Positions 1 to 6,310 of a DNA stretch of 6,806 nucleotides are shown here, in pieces (positions within the stretch are counted from its first letter, which is position 1; every line of letters begins with the position of its first letter). The notes beneath the pieces were generated by a model, which worked only from the letters and a program-made list of their open reading frames with translations, was not told where the DNA came from and made no database searches. Origin of the DNA: an uncultured Acidimicrobiaceae bacterium (GTDB taxonomy: Bacteria; Actinomycetota; Acidimicrobiia; Acidimicrobiales; Bog-793); NCBI GenBank assembly GCA_903907185.1, contig CAIVND010000035.1:1-6806 (forward strand), given 5' to 3'. The translations under genes were made by a program, and so were the position numbers.

Positions 1-1193
1 AGAACGATGGTATGTGAGGTGAGGCTTGTCGAGACAGTGAGCACGACTGGAGCAGTTGGAGTGAGGTTCCTCAAGTCTTGATCAAGCATCTGCTTCGAGG
101 AGATCGTCAGCCCATTGATACCAACGATCACATCGCCAACCCGAAGTCCACTCACCTCACTGATCGATCCCCCTTCGACTGCTTGAATACGCGCTCCCTG
201 CGGGGTGTTTGCATCAGACTTCGAGGTGACGTATCGAACTCCGAGAGACTTCGCAGTCAGCCTCTGGCTGGCGAGAAGCGTATTTACTCCGGCAGCCAAG
301 CGAACACCGGAGGCCACGACGAGGGTGTCACCTTGCTTTTGGACTATGAGCCCTGAGACATGTCCTAGGCCATTGAGCAACACAGTCCCTAATGGGGTGC
401 TCGCTACCGGAAGGTCACTAACTAACTCTTCTTGTTGCGGCGATGTTGCGGATCCAGCGTTCGACTTGATCAGATGAAGCGTCGATATTGCGGTCGTTGC
501 ATGTGTTGAGGTGATGGCGACTGCTAGCGCTCCCTTGACTGATTCCGTGCCGGTCGAAAACTTTGTCTCGGTGAGGTTGTCGGCTCCGTTGATGTGGATG
601 AGTGCGATTCCGAGATACTCATCGACACCCACCTCCTGTCCGACGTACTGCACTCCATTTTCTAAGGTGACGAGGATGCTTGATGCGGATTCAGCATCGC
701 CTTCGGGAACGACGAGGTAACCCGCACGATTGACGATCAGAGCTAACTCCGTGATGTGGGAGGTACCTGAGATGAGGTTTACCCGTGCCATCTCCGTAGA
801 GACACGAGCAACTGCTGCCGCAACGCTGTGACCAAATCCCGCGACGGCGGGAGTGATAACGACGCTCGGAGGATCCGCGGTGACCGATGCTGAACTCAAC
901 GCTGGCGACGGTGTTCCATCGCCGGTCAAGGCACCGGCTAGATGGGTACCTAAGACGACGAGTCCGGTAGCAAGGAGGGCTCCGACGAGTCCTGCGGTCC
1001 AGGCACTTGCTCTTGTGGGCTGAGTTTGGAGCCACCGACGACGAACAGCGAGTGGATCGAGGTGGTTTTGATCAGTCTTGTGGATCTCAGATGGGTGTCT
1101 CCAGAGACGATCTTCGAGCGGAAGCATGCGATGGGGTCCCTCATCTCCGGGGGTCTCATCGAAGTCATCCGCGAAGTTCGCCACGGCGGTCAA
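1..1193 (-). CDS. Membrane-anchored HtrA-like (S1C) protein with PDZ domain, apparently catalytically dead; 3' end outside window
   Basis: This frame is open for about 397 codons and runs off the left edge, so the C-terminus is missing. The first ~64 residues are cytoplasmic-type and carry the motif DRLWRHPSE, which I associate with Acidimicrobiia HtrA-like proteins. One hydrophobic segment follows at ~65-87, then a Pro/Ser/Thr-rich linker, a degenerate trypsin-like beta-barrel domain (~125-315) and a PDZ domain (~317-397, with LRVGDVIVGING). The usual HtrA landmarks align without gaps, but the catalytic residues are changed: the GYxLTNAHVV histidine falls on Gly165, the DLAVL aspartate on Gly195, and the GNSGG serine on Leu268 (TPLGT followed by VLLNGLGHVSGL). 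I infer an extracytoplasmic pseudoprotease that binds peptides or partners. The TTG at 1193 is chosen because GAGGG lies 6 nt upstream; GTG at 1184 is the alternative. A stop codon in frame just upstream limits extension. The family call is fairly secure and the loss of activity is an inference. Confidence 0.82.
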   Translation of the reverse strand, partial: MTAVANFADDFDETPGDEGPHRMLPLEDRLWRHPSEIHKTDQNHLDPLAVRRRWLQTQPTRASAWTAGLVGALLATGLVVLGTHLAGALTGDGTPSPALSSASVTADPPSVVITPAVAGFGHSVAAAVARVSTEMARVNLISGTSHITELALIVNRAGYLVVPEGDAESASSILVTLENGVQYVGQEVGVDEYLGIALIHINGADNLTETKFSTGTESVKGALAVAITSTHATTAISTLHLIKSNAGSATSPQQEELVSDLPVASTPLGTVLLNGLGHVSGLIVQKQGDTLVVASGVRLAAGVNTLLASQRLTAKSLGVRYVTSKSDANTPQGARIQAVEGGSISEVSGLRVGDVIVGINGLTISSKQMLDQDLRNLTPTAPVVLTVSTSLTSHTIV

Positions 1194-1261
1194 AGTTAGC
1201 CCTCATCGTGTGAAAACGGATGTCGGGAGGGGGAACCACACGGTAGGAATTGATCCTTAGG
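1194..1261. promoter_or_regulatory. Divergent intergenic region between the HtrA-like and MreB-like genes
   Basis: This 68-base gap must hold the promoters of both divergent genes unless they start from within each other. It contains the GAGGG ribosome site of the minus-strand gene, a purine run GGGAGGGGG (~1225-1233) and an imperfect dyad TAGGA-attga-TCCTT (1244-1258) next to the plus-strand start. I cannot identify a convincing -35/-10 pair on either strand. The dyad is short and may be chance. Confidence 0.3.
1200..1204 (-). promoter_or_regulatory. Shine-Dalgarno supporting the TTG start of the HtrA-like gene
   Basis: On the minus strand this reads GAGGG, followed by a 6-nt spacer and TTG at 1193-1191. 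The GTG at 1184 would be 15 nt from the same element, too far for normal use. The site therefore favours the TTG start unless the mRNA is leaderless. Confidence 0.4.
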
Positions 1262-2323
1262 ATGAACATATGCACCCTGCTTGTGAGGCCCACTCGACGG
1301 CTCACGGTCTCCAACTTGAACGCTGATCTTGCGCTTGACGTCGGGTCTGTTACGACGCGGGCAGCAAATGCCAAAGGAGACATCATCTTTGAGGAGCCAA
1401 CTTTGGTGGCCTGCCACCAAGACTCGGGCAGACCAGCCCATTTTGGGCTGAGTGCGAAGGAGTTGGGGACCAACAGTTCAAAGAATCTTCGGAGCATCCG
1501 ACCCATGGTCGCCGGGCAGCTTGCTGACGTCGAGTTGGCTCAGGCATACCTTCAGTTCCTCATAAGATCGCTTGGTAGGTCATACCTGCGACGCCGGCGC
1601 GTCTTAGTGACCACTCCTCTAGGAGCCACTCCGGTGCAGTTGCGTGCAATGACGAAGGCACTAGAACAGGCTGGAGTCGCCCGGGTCCGATTTCTTGAGC
1701 AGCCGCTTGCAAGTGCTCTTGGTGCCCATATAGCAATCGAGGCACCTCTTGGCGCCATGGTCGTTGATATTGGTGGTGAGGTCAGCAATATCGCGGTGGT
1801 CGCACTCGGTGGAGTCGTGGTCGGCAAGGCACTGCCTTTTGGTGGTGAGAGTTTGAATCTGGCACTGGCTCGTGAACTTTTGTCACGCGCTCGCGTCGTT
1901 GTTGATCCTCAGGTAGCCGGTCAGATCATCCATCAGTACGGCACGACCCTCAATGCCGATAGTGAAAGTTTCGCCGATGTCGTGGGTCGAGAACGCGTCA
2001 CGGGCGAGCAGCGGGTAGTTCGGCTCTATCAGTCCCAGCTGACCGAGATAATCACCGCCGAGTTCAAGCAGTTATTTGCAACTGTTCGTCAGATTATTGC
2101 AACCTGCCCACCCGATGTCGCAAAGGACCTCGTGACCTCGGGAATCGTTTTGGCTGGTGGAGGCTCGCTGTTGCCGGGGTTAGCAGAGGAACTCTCCGAG
2201 GTCGCTGGTATACCGGTGCACGTTTACAAGGACCCGTCGCACCTTGGAGTGTTGGGGGCGGCAAGGTGTCTGGCCACCTTCGACGAACTCGATGCTGCCT
2301 TTACGACCGCTCCTCAGCGTTGA
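1262..2323 (+). CDS. MreB-like actin-family cell-shape protein, divergent nucleotide site
   Basis: The 353-residue product follows the MreB layout from end to end. It has a phosphate-1 motif LDVGSVTT (25-32, MreB: IDLGTANT), an MreB-like IRPMVAGQLADVE segment, a LEQPLASALGA stretch (145-155), a phosphate-2 motif VDIGGEVSNIAV (168-179, MreB: VDIGGGTTEVAV) and an adenosine-site AGGGSLLPGL (298-307). MreB proteins polymerise on the inner membrane face and direct cell-wall growth. Here the glutamate before the proline in MreB's EEP is Gln147, and phosphate 2 has Glu-Val-Ser where Gly-Thr-Thr is usual, so ATP hydrolysis may be slow or altered. The start is uncertain: TTG 1250, ATG 1262 (used here) and TTG 1316 are in frame. 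TTG 1316 gives the usual MreB N-terminus just before NADLALDVG. No mreC or mreD is visible nearby. FtsA or a PilM-type protein is a less likely reading. The actin fold is secure, the exact role is not. Confidence 0.8.
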   Translation: MNICTLLVRPTRRLTVSNLNADLALDVGSVTTRAANAKGDIIFEEPTLVACHQDSGRPAHFGLSAKELGTNSSKNLRSIRPMVAGQLADVELAQAYLQFLIRSLGRSYLRRRRVLVTTPLGATPVQLRAMTKALEQAGVARVRFLEQPLASALGAHIAIEAPLGAMVVDIGGEVSNIAVVALGGVVVGKALPFGGESLNLALARELLSRARVVVDPQVAGQIIHQYGTTLNADSESFADVVGRERVTGEQRVVRLYQSQLTEIITAEFKQLFATVRQIIATCPPDVAKDLVTSGIVLAGGGSLLPGLAEELSEVAGIPVHVYKDPSHLGVLGAARCLATFDELDAAFTTAPQR

Positions 2324-3020
2324 CGCCAAGAAGGTCTTCGGCAGCTTGACGCACCTGCCAATCTCGGTCGGTCAACAAGGTGGTCATTGCGCTATCGACG
2401 TCGTCTCCCTCGAAATTCGAAAGTGCGATAAGCGCTCTGCGCCGTATCTGCGGCAGGTCGCTTAGTGCCGCTATCAGCGGTACCCGTGCTCTTTCATCGC
2501 CGATCACGCCAAGGGCTGCGACGGCTGCCTCACGACAGAGCGGATCATCGTGTGAAACTGCGACTTCGATGAGCTCTCGGGTCGAGTGGACGACGTTGAG
2601 TTCACCGAGAGCGAAAGCACAAGCCTCAACCACTTGAGAGTCCTCATCGTTGATGAGTTCAAGAAAATTGCCGAATGTTAGGGAGGTCGCGAGCTCACAT
2701 GCGGCTCTGCGGACTATTGGGGATGGATCATGAATTGCCGCTGCCACATCATTGGGCGTCGCTGCTTTGATTCGGGCAAGTGCGCCAAGTGCGGCTGATC
2801 GAACCTTTGGAGAGTGGTCGCTGAGAAACGACCGTGCCCCTGATTCATCATCATGAAATCCGCATGCAATAGCGTCGAGTCGTCGGCGTTGTTCCTCGGG
2901 AGACGTTGAAATGTCTCTGCTAAGCGTGGCATCAAATTTGCTCGCGGCGGATTTCGCCGATGGAACCGACGTCGTAGCGACGCGCTCTTTGGAATCATCC
3001 TGTGGCAAGATCTTTGTCAC
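2301..3020 (-). CDS. HEAT-repeat protein
   Basis: The 239-residue product has a polar N-terminal tail (~1-45) and then about six degenerate two-helix repeats (roughly 62-85, 92-113, 117-142, 147-174, 178-204 and 207-232). The repeats share the HEAT/PBS-lyase-like pattern D-x-x-x-x-VR-x-x-A-x-x-A-L, for example SPKVRSAALGAL, SPIVRRAACEL, DPLCREAAVAALGVIGD and DWQVRQAAEDLLG. There is no signal peptide or membrane segment, so it is probably a cytoplasmic protein-binding solenoid. No catalytic residues are apparent and the partner is unknown. The start is GTG at 3020; an in-frame stop lies 24 nt upstream and no other start is nearby. No clear ribosome site precedes it. Its last 23 bases overlap the 3' end of the convergent MreB-like gene, and it diverges from the YlbL-type protease gene across a 68-base gap. 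Either neighbour could be a functional partner, but the sequence does not show which. Confidence 0.85.
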   Translation of the reverse strand: MTKILPQDDSKERVATTSVPSAKSAASKFDATLSRDISTSPEEQRRRLDAIACGFHDDESGARSFLSDHSPKVRSAALGALARIKAATPNDVAAAIHDPSPIVRRAACELATSLTFGNFLELINDEDSQVVEACAFALGELNVVHSTRELIEVAVSHDDPLCREAAVAALGVIGDERARVPLIAALSDLPQIRRRALIALSNFEGDDVDSAMTTLLTDRDWQVRQAAEDLLGVNAEERS

Positions 3021-3088
3021 CAGTCCCGTCGCAGAGAAGGTAACTCATCGCTGCTGCAACTGTTTGATGTCATTGTTGGGAGTTTCTC
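3021..3088. promoter_or_regulatory. Divergent intergenic region between the HEAT-repeat and YlbL-type genes
   Basis: This 68-base gap separates two divergently transcribed genes and should contain or adjoin both promoters. On the plus strand I see TTGTCA at 3014-3019 and TAACTC at 3041-3046, but the ~21-base spacing is poor for a sigma70-type promoter. The only confident element is the ribosome site at 3078-3082. Confidence 0.3.
3078..3082 (+). promoter_or_regulatory. Shine-Dalgarno fixing the TTG start of the YlbL-type protease
   Basis: GGGAG lies 6 nt upstream of TTG at 3089. No ATG or GTG is available in frame before the membrane segment, so this site decides the start and shows that TTG initiation is used in this genome. 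Confidence 0.6.
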
Positions 3089-4279
3089 TTGGACGTTAAT
3101 GTCGATCCCGTCGACGCTGATCGAGCTCACGGAGCTCTGGACGGCCATCATTCTAATGGCCGCCAACCTCGATCTCGGCGCAAGACGCGGCTCGTTCGAG
3201 GTGCACTGATCTTCTGCGTTGTTGCAGTTGGTGGCCTCCTTGCGGCATCTTTGATCAGCGTTCCCTATGAGGCGATCACCCCAGGGTCAACGCTAAAGGT
3301 CGGGACGCTTATAACTGTCCCAAAGGCCAAGCGGCACTACTCTCCAGGCTCTGTTTCTCTCGTCGACGTGAAACTGATCCATCTCACTGTCATCGGCAGG
3401 CTTGTCTACGGTCTTAACCACGACAATGAGATTTTGCCGATCGATCGGGTTCTTGGTACGGAGTCTTCATCGGACTATAACGAGCAGGGCGTCATCGATA
3501 TGTCACTCGCGCAGCAAGCTGCAACGTTTGTTAGCTTTCGACAGCTTGGTTATGACGTTCGAGTAGGCCTTCATGGAGTGGTCATCTATGCAATTGGCCA
3601 GAACTCACCTGCAGTCGGCTCTACGCAATCGAACTCGCTTCGCGTCGGTGACCTTGTCCTCAATATCGACGATCACGCGGTGACAAGCACGGTGGCACTC
3701 CAACAGCTCATCCGTCAACACGCCCCGGGTGACCTCGTCTCGCTACAGGTGAGAACGCTCAACACGTCAAGGCAACGAACCGTGAGAATCACCCTTGGGA
3801 GGTTTCAGACCAGCAGGGATGTGACTCAGTGCCAGGTTGTCGAGGAGAAAACAGGAGGGCAGGCGACCTCTGGGACAGCCTGTCTTGGTGTCGATCCCAT
3901 GCAGATGACCACAATCGCCGATCAACCATTTGCCGTGAATCTCAGCTCCGAGGGGATCATCGGCCCCTCGGCGGGCCTTGCCTTCACCCTCGGGCTCATC
4001 AAGAGCCTTGATACGGGCGATCTCACCAATGGGCTCCAGATCGCTGCATCGGGAACCATGTCTATCGATGGCGTAGTTGGTGACGTTGGTGGGGTTAAGC
4101 AAAAGACCATCGCAGTCCGCCAGAGTGGTGCGAGTGTGTTCTTTGTTCCTTCAATCGAATACAAATTGGCAAAGGCAAATGCTGGCGCCCACCTTCGAGT
4201 GTTTGGAGTGAAAAACATCGAAGAAGCTCTGCGAGACCTGCGCTCTTTGGGCGGACGGATTGTCAAGGTTTCTCAGTAA
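3089..4279 (+). CDS. YlbL-type membrane-anchored PDZ/Lon-like (S16) serine protease
   Basis: The 396-residue product begins with a hydrophilic, Arg-rich cytoplasmic tail (1-37). A single membrane segment follows (~38-58, GALIFCVVAVGGLLAASLIS), then the family-typical YEAITPGS stretch, a PDZ domain (~161-237, with LRVGDLVLNIDD) and a C-terminal Lon-type proteolytic domain (~255-390). The catalytic dyad is visible: Ser294 in GPSAGLAFTLG and Lys337 in VGGVKQKTIAV. Their 43-residue spacing equals that of Ser679 and Lys722 in E. coli Lon. No AAA+ ATPase domain is present, as usual for this family, which is thought to act outside the cytoplasm in ATP-independent processing or quality control. The gene ends in tandem stops (TAATAA, 4277-4282), 21 bases before the DivIVA-domain gene, so cotranscription is plausible. 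The start is TTG with GGGAG 6 nt upstream. In Mycobacterium tuberculosis a homologue (Rv3194c) lies next to a UPF0182 gene. The family and catalytic residues are clear; the substrate is unknown. Confidence 0.92.
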   Translation: MDVNVDPVDADRAHGALDGHHSNGRQPRSRRKTRLVRGALIFCVVAVGGLLAASLISVPYEAITPGSTLKVGTLITVPKAKRHYSPGSVSLVDVKLIHLTVIGRLVYGLNHDNEILPIDRVLGTESSSDYNEQGVIDMSLAQQAATFVSFRQLGYDVRVGLHGVVIYAIGQNSPAVGSTQSNSLRVGDLVLNIDDHAVTSTVALQQLIRQHAPGDLVSLQVRTLNTSRQRTVRITLGRFQTSRDVTQCQVVEEKTGGQATSGTACLGVDPMQMTTIADQPFAVNLSSEGIIGPSAGLAFTLGLIKSLDTGDLTNGLQIAASGTMSIDGVVGDVGGVKQKTIAVRQSGASVFFVPSIEYKLAKANAGAHLRVFGVKNIEEALRDLRSLGGRIVKVSQ

Positions 4280-4287
4280 TAAGGGAA

Positions 4288-4293
4288 TAGTCT
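4288..4293 (+). promoter_or_regulatory. Possible -10 element for a leaderless transcript of the DivIVA-domain gene
   Basis: TAGTCT fits the actinobacterial TANNNT -10 pattern and ends 7 nt before the GTG at 4301, the spacing expected of leaderless genes. A TTGTCA at 4260-4265 resembles a -35 box, but its 22-base spacing is too long. The purine run AAGGGAA at 4281-4287 is 13 nt from the start, a poor ribosome site. Readthrough from the upstream gene is equally possible. Confidence 0.25.
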
Positions 4294-4300
4294 TACTGTC

Positions 4301-6289
4301 GTGCCCGAAAACAACTTGCCGTTGACGCCCAATGTGCGGGCACTTAACCCTGAGGATATTGCCAACCGAACGTTTCCAACGGTCCGAAAAGGACTTGATG
4401 CGACGGCTGTTCAGCACTTCCTTGCAGAGGTAGCAAATCATGTTCGTGAGATGCGGAATGAGCTCCGCGTGCTTTCGGTCGCGCCGCGGCCTGAGCCAGC
4501 ACCAGTCCCTTCGATGGATGAGGAGGCACTCACAAAGGCATTGGGAGATGAGACGACAAGGGTCCTTCGAACTGCGCGTGAGTCTGCCAAATCTCTTGTT
4601 GGCACAGCCGAAAGCAAAGCTGCAGATCTCGTTGCGGCAGCCGAGGCGCTAGCACTCGAGCGCCGACAGGAGACTGAATCGTTTGCTCGTAGTACCCGAG
4701 AGCGGTTGAGCGAAGAGTCAGCTGCTCAGATCGAGAAAACCAAAACCGAGTGTCGCGAGATGATCGAAGAGGCAAGAGAGGCACGACGAAGGGTTCTCGC
4801 CGATCTTGTTGACCGACGTCGACTCCTTCTTGTGCAGCTCGAACAGGTCCGTGTTGGCAAGGAGACATTGGTCTCGGCGATCGATACGGTCGCGTCCAAC
4901 GTGGTTACCTCATTCGATGAAGTGCGGGCACAGCTCTTCGGTGCTGAAGAGGGTGCTCGCATTATGGCTGAGCAAGCAGCACGGGAACTCGATCAAGCCC
5001 TACTTTCGGGTGGCGAGGAGGTCGACGAGCTGGTCGAAGAGGTCCTCGCGAAGTTACCTCGCCCTCCTGATCTCTCAGCCTCTAAGAGTTCGCCCGATCA
5101 AGCGCTCGAGTCGAACGAGAAACGAGTCTTCGACATTGAGCGCGATCAACCGATTCGTACTCTGCTCATGGCTCCCGGCATGGGGGTCGGTAGCTCGGAG
5201 ATAAAGGTCACAGGTCCAATCGGTCAAGCAGGGACCCTGGCAAATGGGGTAAAGGGGCTCAGGGAGCCCGATCGTACCGAGACCGTCGGCAAGCCTGATG
5301 TCTCTGAGCAGGTCGACTCAGACTTTGACACTGGCGCCAACGTCGCAGACGCCGCACCGCCACAATCAGCCCATCCTGTATCGGATGAACAGAGTCCTGT
5401 CGACCAGTTGTTTGCGAAGATCCGGGCATCACGTGAGTCAAAGACCGCCGAGGCTCGAGAGGTTCTCACCTCCCTGCCGCACGAAACCACGACAGGATCG
5501 TTGACTAAGGCCTCGACAGTCGTACTCGATCAAGTCGACGGCGAGGAACTGTCTACAGTGTCTTTGACAGAGCAGTCCGACGAAAGCATGGCGGCAGGGG
5601 AGTCGCTACCTGAAGCAATCTCGGAAGCTACACCGGACGAGTTACTTCGGAGCCAAAGAGACTCCCTGCTGGAGCCAGCCCAGGCGGAACTCTCTCGAGC
5701 ACTCAAAAAGGTTCTTCGGGAGGAGCAGAATCTTCTTCTTGATGCACTGCGAAGTCGAAAGAAGAATGAGACGATCTCCTCTCTCGTTCCTGGCGATGCG
5801 GTTCGGCTCCGGTTGGTCGCAGCAGCGACTCCTGGTGTTGCGGCCGCCATTAGTGCGGCCAACGAATTTTTTGAACAAGCAGATCGCCGATCACGGAGAG
5901 GTGCCACGCCGGCCTCGGCGACAGAGATCGCTGACCGATTGGCCGTGGAGATTCTTGGTTCGTTGACGAGTCGACTCACCCCAAGTTTTGCAAAAGAGTC
6001 CAACGACGAGGCGGTGGAGGCTGTTGGTTCGGTCTTTCGAGATTGGAAGGCAACACGGGTGGAGTCGTTAGCAGTCGACACCGTGACCGATGCCTTTGGC
6101 GCGGGTTGTGTAGCGGTAGCCAGCACGAAGAAACTTGCGCTTAAATGGAATTTCGATGATGGCGGGTCGAGCTGCCCTGACTGTGACGACAATGCCGTTA
6201 GTGGGTCGGTAGCTGCTGGTAGCTCCTTTCCCACAGGACATGTTCACCCGCCGGTACATCCTGGATGCCGTTGCTTTCTTAGCTTGTAA
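4301..6289 (+). CDS. DivIVA-domain coiled-coil protein fused to a phage Mu F/SPP1 gp7-like C-terminal domain
   Basis: The 662-residue product is soluble, with no signal peptide or membrane segment. Residues 15-51 (LNPEDIANRTF...GLDATAVQHFLAEV) are a DivIVA membrane-curvature/septum-targeting domain. Residues ~75-245 are highly charged, Ala/Glu/Arg-rich coiled coil, and ~246-440 is an acidic, Ser/Thr-rich low-complexity linker. From ~447 the protein is helical again (RSQRDSLLEPAQAEL, EEQNLLLDALR). The end matches the Mu F/SPP1 gp7 pattern (as in PF04233): RVESLAVDTVTDAFGAG (586-602), KWNFDD (615-620), CPDC (625-628), an SGSV turn, FPTG (643-646), then PPVHPGCRC (650-658). Cys625, Cys628, His653, Cys656 and Cys658 could bind a metal. 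No other phage gene is near, so this looks like a host gene with a phage-derived or shared domain. The start is GTG 4301. The gene lies between the YlbL-type and UPF0182 genes with gaps of about 20 bases. The N-terminal domain is a firm call and the C-terminal one is by motif only; the function is unknown. Confidence 0.88.
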   Translation: MPENNLPLTPNVRALNPEDIANRTFPTVRKGLDATAVQHFLAEVANHVREMRNELRVLSVAPRPEPAPVPSMDEEALTKALGDETTRVLRTARESAKSLVGTAESKAADLVAAAEALALERRQETESFARSTRERLSEESAAQIEKTKTECREMIEEAREARRRVLADLVDRRRLLLVQLEQVRVGKETLVSAIDTVASNVVTSFDEVRAQLFGAEEGARIMAEQAARELDQALLSGGEEVDELVEEVLAKLPRPPDLSASKSSPDQALESNEKRVFDIERDQPIRTLLMAPGMGVGSSEIKVTGPIGQAGTLANGVKGLREPDRTETVGKPDVSEQVDSDFDTGANVADAAPPQSAHPVSDEQSPVDQLFAKIRASRESKTAEAREVLTSLPHETTTGSLTKASTVVLDQVDGEELSTVSLTEQSDESMAAGESLPEAISEATPDELLRSQRDSLLEPAQAELSRALKKVLREEQNLLLDALRSRKKNETISSLVPGDAVRLRLVAAATPGVAAAISAANEFFEQADRRSRRGATPASATEIADRLAVEILGSLTSRLTPSFAKESNDEAVEAVGSVFRDWKATRVESLAVDTVTDAFGAGCVAVASTKKLALKWNFDDGGSSCPDCDDNAVSGSVAAGSSFPTGHVHPPVHPGCRCFLSL

Positions 6290-6295
6290 TACGCC

Positions 6296-6301
6296 TAGAG
6301 T
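6296..6301 (+). promoter_or_regulatory. Possible -10 element upstream of the UPF0182 gene
   Basis: TAGAGT fits TANNNT and lies 9 nt before the ATG at 6311, compatible with a leaderless or nearly leaderless transcript. No good ribosome site precedes this gene. The 21-base gap makes cotranscription with the upstream gene the main alternative. Confidence 0.18.
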
Positions 6302-6310
6302 CGTTCTTAC

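Noticed and set aside
691..1168. Minus-strand open frames of 114 and 72 codons near the start of the HtrA-like gene
   Set aside because: They are in the wrong frames. The third minus-strand frame gives a continuous product with the DRLWRHPSE motif, membrane segment and PDZ domain.
1244..1261. Dyad TAGGA-attga-TCCTT and near-palindrome CCTTAGG as an operator
   Set aside because: The arms are only 5 bases and imperfect, and no second copy is seen in the other intergenic regions. It is too weak to list as an operator.
3767..4266. Overlapping minus-strand open frames (111 and 114 codons) opposite the Lon-type catalytic domain
   Set aside because: The plus strand encodes the conserved Ser294 and Lys337 motifs here; the antisense products show no family features.
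4280..4300. Terminator between the YlbL-type and DivIVA-domain genes
   Set aside because: There is no stem-loop or T-run in the short gap; only tandem stop codons are present.
5530..6234. A 234-codon open frame on the minus strand, antisense to the 3' half of the DivIVA-domain gene
   Set aside because: Its product is Ser/Arg/Ala-rich low complexity with no recognisable domain, while the plus-strand frame has clear family motifs through the same bases.
5640..6289. Prophage remnant as the source of the Mu F-like segment
   Set aside because: The segment is in frame with the DivIVA domain, has codon use like its surroundings by eye, and no portal, terminase, capsid or integrase gene lies near. 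A fused host gene fits better, although an ancient phage origin of the domain is not excluded.
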